Source: Paludibaculum sp. (GTDB lineage: Bacteria; Acidobacteriota; Terriglobia; Bryobacterales; Bryobacteraceae). From it: 64,000 nt of DNA. Position numbers and translations under genes: made by a program. Shown piece after piece: positions 25,825 to 34,673 of this stretch (within the stretch, counting starts at the first letter, position 1; each line of letters starts with the position of its first letter). The stretch lies in assembly GCA_029973955.1 (NCBI GenBank), contig JARKQJ010000198.1, positions 62,001 through 126,000 on the forward strand, written 5' to 3'. The notes under the pieces are model-generated. The model worked only from the letters and a program-made list of their open reading frames with translations, did not search any database and was not told the origin of the DNA.

Positions 25825-26633
25825 TCAAGATCCCGTTTACGAAGGCGCACGGCGCCCGCAACGACTTCCTTTTGACGTGGGACCACGAGGCTCCGGAAGA
25901 GAGCCTGCGGACGCGCGCCGCCATCGCCATCTGCGACCGCAACACGGGCGCGGCGGCCGACGGCTGGCTGCTGGTGAAGCCGCCCGTGGGCGAGCGTCCG
26001 GCGGGGATCCGCCTGATCAACTCCGACGGCAGCGAGGCGGAGATCTCCGGCAACGGCACGCGTTGCGCGGCGGCGTTTCTGTGCGATGCGGGCCTGGTGG
26101 GCGATGAGATTGTGATCGAGACCGGCGCCGGCGTAAAGCATCTGCGGCGGCTGCAGCAGGACGGGCTGTCGTATCAGTTCGAGATGAAGATGGGTGAGCC
26201 GCGGATCGAGGACGGGCACCTGAGGTTCGCCCTGGCGTGCCGCGACGGCGTACACGAGTGCACGATTCTATGGGTGGGCAATCCGCAGTGCGCGCTGTTT
26301 GTGGACGATTTCGAGTTCGACTGGAAGGCGCTGGGCGCGGAGATCGAGTGGCACCCGCAGTTCCCGAAGCGAACGAACGTGAGTTTCGTGAAGGTGGTGG
26401 ACCGGCACACGCTGGACGTGCGCTTTTTCGAGCGCGGGGCAGGCTTCACGATGTCGAGCGGGACGGGTTCGACAGGCGCGGTGGCCGCGGCGGCGGCCCG
26501 CGGATTGGTGGAGAGTCCGGTGACGGTGCAGACGCTGGCCGGGCCGCTGGAGTTCCGCGGTGACGGGGCGGGCTGGACGATGGTGGGGCCGGCGGAGATC
26601 GTAGCGGGCGGAGAGTTCTATTTCCGGGCCTGA
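25821..26633 (+). CDS. DapF-like protein lacking the second catalytic cysteine
   Basis: Homologue of diaminopimelate epimerase, 270 residues. The first active-site motif is intact: SGNGTRCAAAF with Cys82. Other expected motifs are partly altered: HGARNDF at residues 10-16, GNPQC at 153-157 where the family has His at the Gln156 position, ERGAG at 204-208, and SSGTGS at 212-217 where the usual motif is ACGTGA. Cys is thus replaced by Ser213. DapF uses two cysteines as acid and base, so ordinary epimerisation is doubtful. It starts 4 nt inside the GT39-like gene. A different racemase or dehydratase activity is possible. Confidence 0.85.
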   Translation: MIKIPFTKAHGARNDFLLTWDHEAPEESLRTRAAIAICDRNTGAAADGWLLVKPPVGERPAGIRLINSDGSEAEISGNGTRCAAAFLCDAGLVGDEIVIETGAGVKHLRRLQQDGLSYQFEMKMGEPRIEDGHLRFALACRDGVHECTILWVGNPQCALFVDDFEFDWKALGAEIEWHPQFPKRTNVSFVKVVDRHTLDVRFFERGAGFTMSSGTGSTGAVAAAAARGLVESPVTVQTLAGPLEFRGDGAGWTMVGPAEIVAGGEFYFRA

Positions 26634-26672
26634 GACCAATCCGCAAGCTGGTTTGCCGCGTGACTCGAATGC

Positions 26673-26678
26673 TATGAT
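26673..26678 (+). promoter_or_regulatory. -10 box close to the large glycosidase-like gene
   Basis: TATGAT lies 8 nt before the ATG at 26687, with no Shine-Dalgarno sequence between. Consistent with leaderless initiation. Confidence 0.45.
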
Positions 26679-26686
26679 CGCCTCGG

Positions 26687-29011
26687 ATGAAGACGACGAC
26701 TCTGTTGGTTGCTGTGTGCCTGGCGCTGCCTCTGGCAGCGGTTGAAGTGGATCTGGCGAAGGCCGTGGTGGTGACTGCGCGAGGGGCTTCCAAGCGTGAG
26801 ATGAAGGCCGCTTCCGTGCTGGTGGAAGAGGTGGAGCGGCGGACCGGGATTCGATGGAAGACGGCTCAGTCTGCGCCGGATGCGGGCGCGGCGGTGGTGA
26901 TCGGATCGAAGGCCGAAGTGGACGGGCTGCTGAAGGCGGCGGTGCCTGCGGCTCCGGGCGCGGAAGGATATTCCACGGGCCTGAAGAGCGGGAAGGTGTT
27001 TGTGGCGGGCGCCGATGAGCGCGGGGTGTTGTTCGGCGTGGGGCACCTGCTGCGGAATCTGGAGATGAAGAAGGGCCGGGTGACGCTGCGGGACGACTAC
27101 CAGGCGGCGAGCGCGCCGGAGTCGAAGCTGCGCGGGCACCAGTTGGGCTACCGGCCGAAGACAAACTCCTACGACGGCTGGGATGTGGCGCAGTGGGGCC
27201 AGTACATCCGCGATCTGGCGATCTTCGGGACGAACGCGATCGAGCTGATTCCGCCGCGTTCGGACGATGACAAAGACAGTCCGCATTTTCCGCGGCCGCA
27301 GATGGAAATGATGATCGAGATGTCGCGCATCGCCGATGACTACGGTCTGGATGTATGGATCTGGTATCCGGCGATGGATGACGACTACTCGGACCCGAAG
27401 ACGGTTGAGTTTGCGCTGGCTGAGTGGGGCGCGGTGTTCGCGAAGCTGCCGAGAGTGGATGCGGTGCTGGTGCCGGCGGGCGATCCGGGCCACACGCCGG
27501 CGCCGATTCTGATGCCGTTTCTGGAGAAGCAGGCGGCGAATCTGAAGAAGTACCACCCGAAGGCGCAGCTCTGGCTGGCGCCGCAGGGGTTTGACTCGAA
27601 GAGCGTCGAGTTCTTCTTCGCGGAGATGGCGAAGCGTCCGGCATGGCTGAGCGGCATCACGTATGGGCCGCAAGTGCGCGTGAGCCTGCCCGAGTTGCGC
27701 AAGCGGCTGCCGAAGGAAATTCCGATCCGGCACTATCCGGACATCACGCACTCGCGGCAAGCGCAGTATCCGGTGCCGGATTGGGATGTGGCGTGGGCGC
27801 TGACCTCCTCGCGCGAGCCGATCAACCCGCGGCCGGTGGACGAAGCGAAGATCTTCCACGCGCAACAGAAGCACACGATCGGTTTCATTTCGTATTCGGA
27901 AGGCTGCAACGACGACGTGAATAAGATTGTGTGGAGCGGCCTGGGCTGGGACAGCAAGCGGCCCGTGGTGGAGTGGCTGCGCGAGTTTGGGCGGTACTTC
28001 ATCGGCGCTGAGATGGCCGACGATTTCGGGCAGGGACTTTTGGGCCTGGAGCGGAACTGGCGTGGGGCGGCGCAGACGAACCAGGATGTGGAGATCACGC
28101 TGGCGCAGTTTCAGGCGATGGAGCGGCGGGCGACGCCGCAGCAGTTGCTGAACTGGCGGTTCCAGCAGGCGCTCTACCGGGCGTACTACGACGCCTATGT
28201 GCAGCGCCGGCTGAAGCACGAGATGGCGGTGGAGGACCGGGCGATGGACACACTGCGCCGCGGCATGGCGACGGACACCGTGGGCGCGATGTCGGCGGCA
28301 GGCCGGGTGCTGGACGAATCCGGCACGAGGGTGGCGGAAGATCTGCGCGTGCGGGTGTACCAGTTGGCCGAAGCGCTGTATCAGAGCATTCGCATGCAGC
28401 TCGCGGTGAAGCCCTACATCGCGCAACCGGGGCGCGGCAATACTCTGGACACGCTGGACGTGCCTTTGAACCAGCGCGGCTGGCTGAAGGAAGAGTTCGC
28501 GCGGATCGGCAAGCTGGACACGGAGCGTGAAAGGAGGACCGCGCTGGCGCGGATAGCCAACTGGAGCGACCCGGGGCCGGGCGGCTTCTACGACGATCTG
28601 GGCAACGCCGCTCGTCAACCGCATCTGGCGCCGGGGGCCGGCATGGAGACCGACCCGCAGTTCTTCGCCACGCCGGTAAACTTCTTCAATCCGAATCAAA
28701 AGGGGCCGCGCTCGTGGTGGGACCAGGCGATGGCGCTCTATGAGTATCCGCTGGAGCTGAACTACGAAGGGCTGGATGCGCGGGCGCGCTACAAGGTGCG
28801 CGTGGTGTATGCGGCCGGTCCGGTGCGGATGGAGGCCGAAGGGGTGGAGATCCACGGCTATGTGGAGAAGCCCTGGGAGGTGCTGGAGTTCGACGTGCCG
28901 GAGAGCGCCACGGCCGACGGCAAGCTGACGGTGAAGTGGAACCGCCCGCCTGGAGTGGGCGGGCCCGGGCGCGGCTGCCAGTTGGCCGAGATCTGGCTGA
29001 TGAAGAAGTAA
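26687..29011 (+). CDS. Secreted glycosidase-like protein with GH20/GH67-type N-terminal domain
   Basis: Secreted protein of 774 residues with signal peptide TTTLLVAVCLALPLAAVEV. Residues 20-140 resemble the zincin-like domain that precedes GH20 and GH67 catalytic barrels (AASVLVEEVERRTGIRW, then DERGVLFGVGHLLRNLEM). A TIM-barrel-like region follows, with LAIFGTNAIELIPP, YGLDVWIWYPAMDDDY, VDAVLVPAGDPGHT and PIRHYPDITHSRQ. The C-terminus is helical, then a beta domain. The catalytic acids cannot be named with certainty; acidic clusters at ELIPPRSDDDKD and VPAGDPG are candidates. Substrate is likely an oligosaccharide, possibly with uronic acid or amino sugar. Confidence 0.75.
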   Translation: MKTTTLLVAVCLALPLAAVEVDLAKAVVVTARGASKREMKAASVLVEEVERRTGIRWKTAQSAPDAGAAVVIGSKAEVDGLLKAAVPAAPGAEGYSTGLKSGKVFVAGADERGVLFGVGHLLRNLEMKKGRVTLRDDYQAASAPESKLRGHQLGYRPKTNSYDGWDVAQWGQYIRDLAIFGTNAIELIPPRSDDDKDSPHFPRPQMEMMIEMSRIADDYGLDVWIWYPAMDDDYSDPKTVEFALAEWGAVFAKLPRVDAVLVPAGDPGHTPAPILMPFLEKQAANLKKYHPKAQLWLAPQGFDSKSVEFFFAEMAKRPAWLSGITYGPQVRVSLPELRKRLPKEIPIRHYPDITHSRQAQYPVPDWDVAWALTSSREPINPRPVDEAKIFHAQQKHTIGFISYSEGCNDDVNKIVWSGLGWDSKRPVVEWLREFGRYFIGAEMADDFGQGLLGLERNWRGAAQTNQDVEITLAQFQAMERRATPQQLLNWRFQQALYRAYYDAYVQRRLKHEMAVEDRAMDTLRRGMATDTVGAMSAAGRVLDESGTRVAEDLRVRVYQLAEALYQSIRMQLAVKPYIAQPGRGNTLDTLDVPLNQRGWLKEEFARIGKLDTERERRTALARIANWSDPGPGGFYDDLGNAARQPHLAPGAGMETDPQFFATPVNFFNPNQKGPRSWWDQAMALYEYPLELNYEGLDARARYKVRVVYAAGPVRMEAEGVEIHGYVEKPWEVLEFDVPESATADGKLTVKWNRPPGVGGPGRGCQLAEIWLMKK

Positions 29012-29040
29012 GGGCGCCGGGGGCGCTCTTGCTGGAAGAG

Positions 29041-30648
29041 TCAATCCCTGCTGTGAGAAGCGGGCTGGGCCGGGCTGGAAGGTGGCCCCACCGCTGTCAG
29101 CATCTCAGGGATCTGGTCGAAGGCCGAGATCCGGCCCTGGAGGATCCGGAGCACCAGTTCCGAAGTGGCAACTGTGCTGAACGGCCGGTCGAATGTGGCG
29201 GTTTGGAGTGTGCCCGGGAGATGCAGCAGAAAGGGGACTTTGGAGGGATCGGTCTTCTCGACGACGGCCTCCTCTTCCGGGGTCCAGTCCGGCCCGCCGC
29301 GCCAGAGTGGGCGCCAGCCGTGATCGGAACTGACGATTAGGGTAGTGCGATCTTCGAGGCCCGCGGAGCGGATGGCCTGGCGGATCTGGCCCAGGGTACG
29401 GTCTGCCAGGGCCAGGCTGTCGAAGTAGTTCTCGGGCCCGCGTGTGGCATAAGAGCCGGTAGCGCGGCTGTAGATGGCGGGCGGGTGGGGCACGGGCAGA
29501 TGGAGGAACACCAGCCCCAGGGCGGGATCTGAGACGTAAGTGGTGGCCTGGCGGAGCAGGTACTGGAAACGCTCCATCATCTGCTGCCGCTGATAGGAGC
29601 GCGGCGCATAGCCAGGCAGATGGCCCAGCAGCGGGTAGACGGCCAACTGGCAGCGGACGCGGTGCTTGACCTCATGGAGGAGCGGCTGCGGCGGGAAGTG
29701 CTGTTCGGTGCCGGAGAGCAGCCAGCCGGCCGTCCAGGAGCAGTCGGTGAGGTCCTTGTGAAGGAGGCGGCCATAGGGATGGAACCAGCCAGCCAGGGCC
29801 GAGTTGACGCCGAGGCCGCGCGCGCGGCGGAAGACGTTGGTTTCCGCCTGCCAGTCCAGCCGCTGGGTCTGGCCGGGGACGGTGAGCAGCAGGGTGGCGG
29901 TGTCCTGAGGTTCGGAGACGGAGACAGGCCTGCCGAGCAGAAGGGCGGGCAAGGATTCCTGGGTGGACTGAGCGGCGGCGAGAGCCTGGGTGGCGTAGAA
30001 GCCCTGGCGCCGGAGGAGGTCGAAGTTCGGGAGGCCCACGCCGGCGGGGCGCCGATCGAACGTCAGCTCCTGGCTGAGTTCATCGAAGACGATCCACACG
30101 ACGCGGCTGCCGGGCTGAGTGGCGAAACGAGAGGCGAGGGGGCCGTCTGCATACGCGCTGGATGGGTAGCGCAGCAGCGTGGCCGAGCAGGACTGGAAGA
30201 TCACCACCAGCAGCACCGGCCAGGACCAGAGCAGGGTGCCGGCGGCCAGAGGGAAGAGCCTCCGCGGCCGGCGCAGCAAGGCGATGCCAGCCGGAACAAG
30301 AATAGCGAGCGTCACCGGCCAGAACCACCTTTGCCGTACAACGTCGACGATGCCGGCCGGCAGAAGGCGCAGCAGCGCGACGGAGAGAATGCCGGCGGGC
30401 ACCAGACAGGCGATCAGAAACAATAGCCGCCCGGCGAATTGCACGCGCGGGCCCTGCCGGCGCAGAATCTCCCACGCAGCCCATAGTCCGGCGGCGATGA
30501 GCGTTTGCAGGACGAAGACAGACGGAGTGGTGGAGCGGAGAGGGGCGTAGCGGGCGAAGTAGGGGATCTCGCCTTGGGCCAGTTCCACCCAGGTATTGGA
30601 GAAGCAGAAGAACGAGAAGGCCAGGCAGACGAGCGCGCGGCGCAGCAC
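29041..30648 (-). CDS. Sulfatase/phosphatase-superfamily membrane protein
   Basis: Protein of 535 residues starting at GTG (ending at 30648), immediately after the stop of the methyltransferase gene. About four hydrophobic segments in residues 1-165 are followed by a periplasmic alkaline-phosphatase-superfamily domain. Metal-site-like motifs are VVWIVFDELSQE, a nucleophile region STQESLPALLLGR with Ser/Thr candidates, LVFLHLPVPHPP and VSSDHGWRP. No C-x-P-x-R sulfatase formylglycine motif is seen, so a phospho-transfer role on a surface glycan is more likely than sulfate removal. Confidence 0.75.
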   Translation of the reverse strand: MLRRALVCLAFSFFCFSNTWVELAQGEIPYFARYAPLRSTTPSVFVLQTLIAAGLWAAWEILRRQGPRVQFAGRLLFLIACLVPAGILSVALLRLLPAGIVDVVRQRWFWPVTLAILVPAGIALLRRPRRLFPLAAGTLLWSWPVLLVVIFQSCSATLLRYPSSAYADGPLASRFATQPGSRVVWIVFDELSQELTFDRRPAGVGLPNFDLLRRQGFYATQALAAAQSTQESLPALLLGRPVSVSEPQDTATLLLTVPGQTQRLDWQAETNVFRRARGLGVNSALAGWFHPYGRLLHKDLTDCSWTAGWLLSGTEQHFPPQPLLHEVKHRVRCQLAVYPLLGHLPGYAPRSYQRQQMMERFQYLLRQATTYVSDPALGLVFLHLPVPHPPAIYSRATGSYATRGPENYFDSLALADRTLGQIRQAIRSAGLEDRTTLIVSSDHGWRPLWRGGPDWTPEEEAVVEKTDPSKVPFLLHLPGTLQTATFDRPFSTVATSELVLRILQGRISAFDQIPEMLTAVGPPSSPAQPASHSRD

Positions 30649-32052
30649 TCAGCGGCTCCTCCTGGCCAGGCTGTAGATGCAACGGGTGGGGCTGAGCTGA
30701 AGTTGGCGTTGAACGGTGAAGTGCCGCAGGGCGCAGGCTTCGAAGCGATCCTTGTTCCAATCGCCGAACAACTCGTCCCGCCCGCGGGCCAGCAGCCGGA
30801 ACTGCGAATCGCTGGCATCGATGAACTCGATGATGAGGTTTTCGCTGGTGAGCGCAGCGGCCAGTTCGAACATGCGTTCCAGCGGGATGCGCTCCACGAC
30901 GCTGAGGTGATGCACCAGCCCCAGCATCATTACGCAGTCGAACCTGCCTTTTGCGCGATGCAGGAAGGAAGGCGCCTCCACATTGTCCCAGCCGACGGCC
31001 GGCGAGGGGCGGGCGATGTTCACAACCAAGGGGAGCACGGCCTTGCCGTCCCGCGCGGCTTTCAGCCAGAGCGCGTCAATGGCCTCCGGGACATGATCGA
31101 TCGCGACCACGCGCGCCCCGCATTCCGCCGCCAGAAGGCTGAATGTGCCCGTGTTGCAGCCGATGTCGAGCACGCCTCTGCGTGGTTCTTCCCGCAAGCA
31201 CCGCTGCACGAACTCGCGTTTGGCTTCCAATGCCTCGCGCGTGTAGGGGCAATCCTGGCTCATGTAGCGCACGGCGGGGTTTTGTTTCGATTCGGCCGGC
31301 CGGGCTCGCTCGAGCGAACGGCGTAGTTTGCGCAAGAGGGCGAGCTGCACATACTCGGCCTCCGCTCGATCCGCGGAGGGGCGTTGCTGGTAGCCTCCCG
31401 GGCGCGCGGCGGCAGAGGAGGCGAGCTTCGGTAATGTGACCAGCCCGAAGAAGGGCGGGAGTAACAATCGCCAGGCGGGCGTCATTCGCCACATCCGGTC
31501 CGTGTCGAGGCCTTCGCGGCAGATTGTGAAGATCTCATCCAGCCGCATGCCGCAGCGGGTGGCGGCGAGCAGAGGATAGAGGAAGGAGCTGATGAATTGC
31601 CCGCAGGCTCGCCACACGGTCTCAGGCCGTTGCGGCTTGGAGAACGAGAGTTCGTCGATGAAGAGGGGCTTGGCGCCTTCAAATATGAAGTTATTCGGAG
31701 TGGCGTCTTTCAGGAGGAAGCCGTTCCGGAGCGCTCTTTCCGCCAGTTCCAACGTGGCCTGCGCGGCGGCGAAGAGCATGCGCGGAGACCACTCCCAGGG
31801 GTAGTTCGGGAAGGTGGCGGGCCGGTGTTCGATGAGAAGCGCGCCTGGAGGCAGCCCTTCGTGGAGGTCAGGAAACTCTTCAGCAGGGAGGAGTGCGGCG
31901 GGGTAGATTTGTTCATTTTCGGCGAGACTTCTCCGGAAAGAAGAGTCGAAGAAAATGCCAAAATCCTGAGCGGCGGAGGGGTGAATACAGCGCAGAATCC
32001 GGCCCTGGGCCGCGAATACGTATCCATCCGGATCACGGAAGGAAAGCCGCAT
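30649..32052 (-). CDS. Kinase-like/methyltransferase fusion (NoeA-like)
   Basis: Protein of 467 residues in two halves. The N-terminal half has a kinase-like catalytic loop, LKDATPNNFIF (Asp116, Asn121), followed by LFIDELSF (Asp133); it resembles the N-terminal region of NoeA-type methyltransferases. The C-terminal half is a class I SAM methyltransferase with LDIGCNTGTFSL (294-305), acidic Asp319 in VVAIDH, and DCVMMLGLVHHL. It starts 2 nt after the stop of the DPGSG protein gene and abuts the sulfatase-like gene. Likely target is a surface polysaccharide or lipid-linked sugar. Whether the kinase-like half is active is unknown. Confidence 0.75.
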   Translation of the reverse strand: MRLSFRDPDGYVFAAQGRILRCIHPSAAQDFGIFFDSSFRRSLAENEQIYPAALLPAEEFPDLHEGLPPGALLIEHRPATFPNYPWEWSPRMLFAAAQATLELAERALRNGFLLKDATPNNFIFEGAKPLFIDELSFSKPQRPETVWRACGQFISSFLYPLLAATRCGMRLDEIFTICREGLDTDRMWRMTPAWRLLLPPFFGLVTLPKLASSAAARPGGYQQRPSADRAEAEYVQLALLRKLRRSLERARPAESKQNPAVRYMSQDCPYTREALEAKREFVQRCLREEPRRGVLDIGCNTGTFSLLAAECGARVVAIDHVPEAIDALWLKAARDGKAVLPLVVNIARPSPAVGWDNVEAPSFLHRAKGRFDCVMMLGLVHHLSVVERIPLERMFELAAALTSENLIIEFIDASDSQFRLLARGRDELFGDWNKDRFEACALRHFTVQRQLQLSPTRCIYSLARRSR

Positions 32053-32054
32053 GC

Positions 32055-32195
32055 CTAGTCACCGGGCTGGGTGGAGCGTTCCTGTGGCTTGCGGAAGAGG
32101 GCGGCGAGCGCGCGGCGGAAGCGGTAGACGGCCGTCAGCGAAGCGGCAATAATCACTTGCAGGAAGAAGATGCCAGAGCCGGGATCAGTGTACAT
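32055..32195 (-). CDS. 46-residue DPGSG membrane protein
   Basis: Very small protein. After MYT comes DPGSG (residues 4-8), then a hydrophobic helix IFFLQVIIAASLTAVY (9-24), then Arg/Lys-rich RFRRALAALFRK. This architecture, a short DPG(S/T)G start plus one helix and a basic tail, recurs in small proteins near polysaccharide genes. Function is unknown. It leads a tight three-gene operon with the methyltransferase fusion (2-nt gap) and the sulfatase-like protein. Coding is supported by composition, the conserved look of the motif and gene packing. No convincing Shine-Dalgarno sequence precedes it. Confidence 0.75.
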   Translation of the reverse strand: MYTDPGSGIFFLQVIIAASLTAVYRFRRALAALFRKPQERSTQPGD

Positions 32196-32515
32196 TCAGT
32201 TCACCACCAAGTCGAATGCCGGAGAGCGGTGGGTTTTATCGAAGACCCTGACTGGCGTCCAACCCTGGGGCACCGTACGATTCGGCGCCGCTCACCCCAA
32301 AACCATTGACGTGGGATTTTGATTTTAGTTTACGTGAAAAGCAGAATTGCCGCCAATAGTCAATCTGTCTTCTGATCAGATCTTAATGAAGCGCCAGGAT
32401 GAAGCGCGAGGTTTGGCCCGGCAGGCGTGAAACGAAGGACAAAATGGCCGGTGCACTGCAAAGCGGGGGGCGAAGAGTGATACATTCGCAGTGCAAGCAG
32501 GAGGTTCCTACGCGA
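32196..32515. other. 320-bp intergenic region, partly AT-rich
   Basis: Divergent upstream region for the DPGSG operon and the DUF1080 gene. It contains an unusually AT-rich patch for this genome (about 32310-32370). A 9-of-11 match to a Bacillus-type XerD half-site lies at 32328-32338 on the - strand, but no matching XerC half is present. AGGAGG at 32499-32504 serves the DUF1080 gene. Confidence 0.5.
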
Positions 32516-33115
32516 ATGAAGACACTGGCATTGATTCTGATGACGGGCATGCTGGCCCTGGGACAGCAGGGGAAATTTCAGCCGTTGTTCGACGGCAAAT
32601 CTCTGAAGGGCTGGGACGGCGATCCGCGGCTGTGGTCAGTCAAGGACGGCGAACTGGTGGGCTCCACGGATGGAGTGAAGCTGACCCACAACACGTTCCT
32701 GATCTACAAGGCGGAGAAGTTTTCCGACTTCGTGCTGCGGGCGCAGGTGAAGTTGCGGAACCACAACAGCGGCATTCAGTTCCGCAGCGAAGAGTTGCCG
32801 GAATGGGTGGTGAAGGGCCTGCAGGCCGACATGGCGCAGGGCAACTGGTGGGGCTCGATCTATGACGAGAAGGGCAAGCGCGGCGTGATGGTGAACGGTT
32901 GGAAGGGCAAGGCCGAAAACGTTGTGAAGCCGAACGACTGGAACGACATCGAGATCTACTGCAAGGGTGAAGAGATCCGCATTACATTGAACGGCCTAGT
33001 GACAGCCGAACTGAAGGACTCCGAGAAGATGGAAGGCATCATCGCGCTGCAGTTGCACGCCGGGCCGGAGATGGAAGTGCGCTTCAAGAAGATCGAGCTG
33101 ATGAAGTTGAAGTAG
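32516..33115 (+). CDS. Secreted DUF1080 (3-keto-disaccharide hydrolase-type) protein
   Basis: Protein of 199 residues with signal peptide MKTLALILMTGMLALGQQ. The start at 32516 has AGGAGG 11 nt upstream; a longer frame from 32399 is rejected. The single domain is the DUF1080/LamG-like beta-sandwich: PLFDGKSLKGWDGDPRLWSV, DGELVGS, DFVLRAQVKLRNHNSGIQFRS, NDWNDIEIYCKGEEIRITLNG and a final EVRFKKIELMKL. Proteins of this family in Bacteroidota and Planctomycetota act on 3-keto-disaccharides. Substrate binding here is inferred. Confidence 0.88.
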   Translation: MKTLALILMTGMLALGQQGKFQPLFDGKSLKGWDGDPRLWSVKDGELVGSTDGVKLTHNTFLIYKAEKFSDFVLRAQVKLRNHNSGIQFRSEELPEWVVKGLQADMAQGNWWGSIYDEKGKRGVMVNGWKGKAENVVKPNDWNDIEIYCKGEEIRITLNGLVTAELKDSEKMEGIIALQLHAGPEMEVRFKKIELMKLK

Positions 33116-33149
33116 AGGGCTGGAAATCAGAACGAGGTCAGAGAGTTGC

Positions 33150-34673
33150 ATGGCCGAATCTGAGATGATCGGCGCGTGGCGTCCGTGGCGGTTCACCGCA
33201 ACAGAGACGAGGGCATTGTGGATTGCCTTCCTGATTGGGTTGGGGGCGCGCGCCGGCGGGCTGCTGTACACCGCCTCCACCGACGATTTCGTCTTCCTGA
33301 CGAATCCGGCGGCCGGGCGATTCGCCTTTGACATCCTGGTGACCAACGGCCGATTCGCCGGCGGGGTGCTGTTGCGGGCATTGAGTGTGTTGGGCATGAC
33401 CCAACCACACGCCAACGTGCTCGGCATCGTGCTGGGTACTCTGGCGCTGGCGCTGACCGGCGTCATCGCCTGCCGCCTTTGGCGCCTGCCCGGTGGGGCG
33501 GCGCCGGCAGCGATTGTCACGTGCCTGATCTCGATCCACCCCTATCAGGCCGACATCGCCACCTACCGGGTCACGTACCTGGTGGTGTGCCTGGCGTTTC
33601 TCCTGGCGGCCGCGGGGGCCTTCCTGCTGCTGGAGACGCGTGTGCCCTTGCTTGTGCCGACTGTCATTCTGTCGTTGGCGTACGCGATGTATCAAGTGGC
33701 GATCAGCTATGCCCTGATGGTGTTGGTGGGCGCCTGGTGGTTGAGTTTGATTGCTCCGGAGGGCGGGGTCCGGCGGGAGGCGGCGGTACTGCGGCGCGCT
33801 GTCATTGCGGTGCTTGCTTCGTTGCCGGTGTACTTCCTTGCGAGCGCCGCGGCGCTCGCGGTCACCGGCTTGCAGGCCGCGGCCCGCGTGTCGGCGATCG
33901 CTCCGTCGCAGTTGGGCGAGCGGGCCGGTAATCTACTCGGCCTGATCCGCAAACTGGCCTTCGAGGGTGAGCCGATTGTGCCTGGGATGGTGAAGGCGCT
34001 GTTATTGCTGCTGCTCGTGGGTGCGGTCTGCGCGGTGGCCTCCCGGCGGTTGCGCGAAGGGGGCGCACGAGCGGGATTGCTGGCGGTGCTGATCGCAATG
34101 GTAATGGTAAGCCTGCTCAGCCTGCTGATGGTGGCGCATCTCTTTGTCGTCGTGGAGTGGTGGCCGGCGGCGCGCACGCTCAGCCAGATCGGAGTCTTCT
34201 GGGGACTGATCTTCGCCGCCGGTTACGCGGCCTCCGAAGGGCGCGGGCGTGTGGCGTTGCTCTGCCTGGGCGGACTGCTGGTGGCCTGCTTCGCCGGGCT
34301 GGTGAATCAGGTCTTTCTCGACGAGCACCGCATGAACACGCGCGACATGCTGCGCTCCAATCGTATTGTGTCCCGGTTGGAGGCAAGGCCCGATTTTGCG
34401 GCCGTGAAAGAGCTTGCTGTGGTTGGCGGTGCGTGGAACTATCCGTTGCCGGCCGCCACTACCTACTACGACCTGAACGTTTCCGCGTTGTATGCGCCGT
34501 GGTCGCGCGTGGCCGTCATCAACGAAGTGAGCGGATACAACTTCACGGCAACCACCGATGCAGGAAAGCTGGACGCCGCGAAGCGATACTGCGCCGCGGC
34601 CGCGCCGTGGCCAGCCGAAGCGTCGGTGGCCGTGCAAGGGGAGGTGGGGGTTGTCTGCCTCGGCAAGCCCTGA
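33150..34673 (+). CDS. GtrII-like glucosyltransferase, multi-pass membrane protein
   Basis: Polytopic membrane protein of 507 residues resembling GtrII-type glucosyltransferases that modify O-antigen using lipid-linked glucose. About ten hydrophobic helices are visible. The first periplasmic loop contains TASTDDFVFLTNPAAGRFA with acidic Asp-Asp, and then NGRFAGGVLLRALS. The C-terminal soluble part (ERFVV-type loops, AVINEVSGYNF) is periplasmic. Assignment is by topology and the DD loop. It lies upstream of a methyltransferase and a GtrB-like glycosyltransferase, overlapping the former by 23 nt. Confidence 0.65.
   Translation: MAESEMIGAWRPWRFTATETRALWIAFLIGLGARAGGLLYTASTDDFVFLTNPAAGRFAFDILVTNGRFAGGVLLRALSVLGMTQPHANVLGIVLGTLALALTGVIACRLWRLPGGAAPAAIVTCLISIHPYQADIATYRVTYLVVCLAFLLAAAGAFLLLETRVPLLVPTVILSLAYAMYQVAISYALMVLVGAWWLSLIAPEGGVRREAAVLRRAVIAVLASLPVYFLASAAALAVTGLQAAARVSAIAPSQLGERAGNLLGLIRKLAFEGEPIVPGMVKALLLLLLVGAVCAVASRRLREGGARAGLLAVLIAMVMVSLLSLLMVAHLFVVVEWWPAARTLSQIGVFWGLIFAAGYAASEGRGRVALLCLGGLLVACFAGLVNQVFLDEHRMNTRDMLRSNRIVSRLEARPDFAAVKELAVVGGAWNYPLPAATTYYDLNVSALYAPWSRVAVINEVSGYNFTATTDAGKLDAAKRYCAAAAPWPAEASVAVQGEVGVVCLGKP

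Noticed and set aside
32328-32355. Possible dif site in the AT-rich intergenic region
   Set aside because: Only one arm (9 of 11 bases to a Bacillus-type XerD half-site) matches; the XerC half does not, and the spot lies about 4 kb from the skew change.
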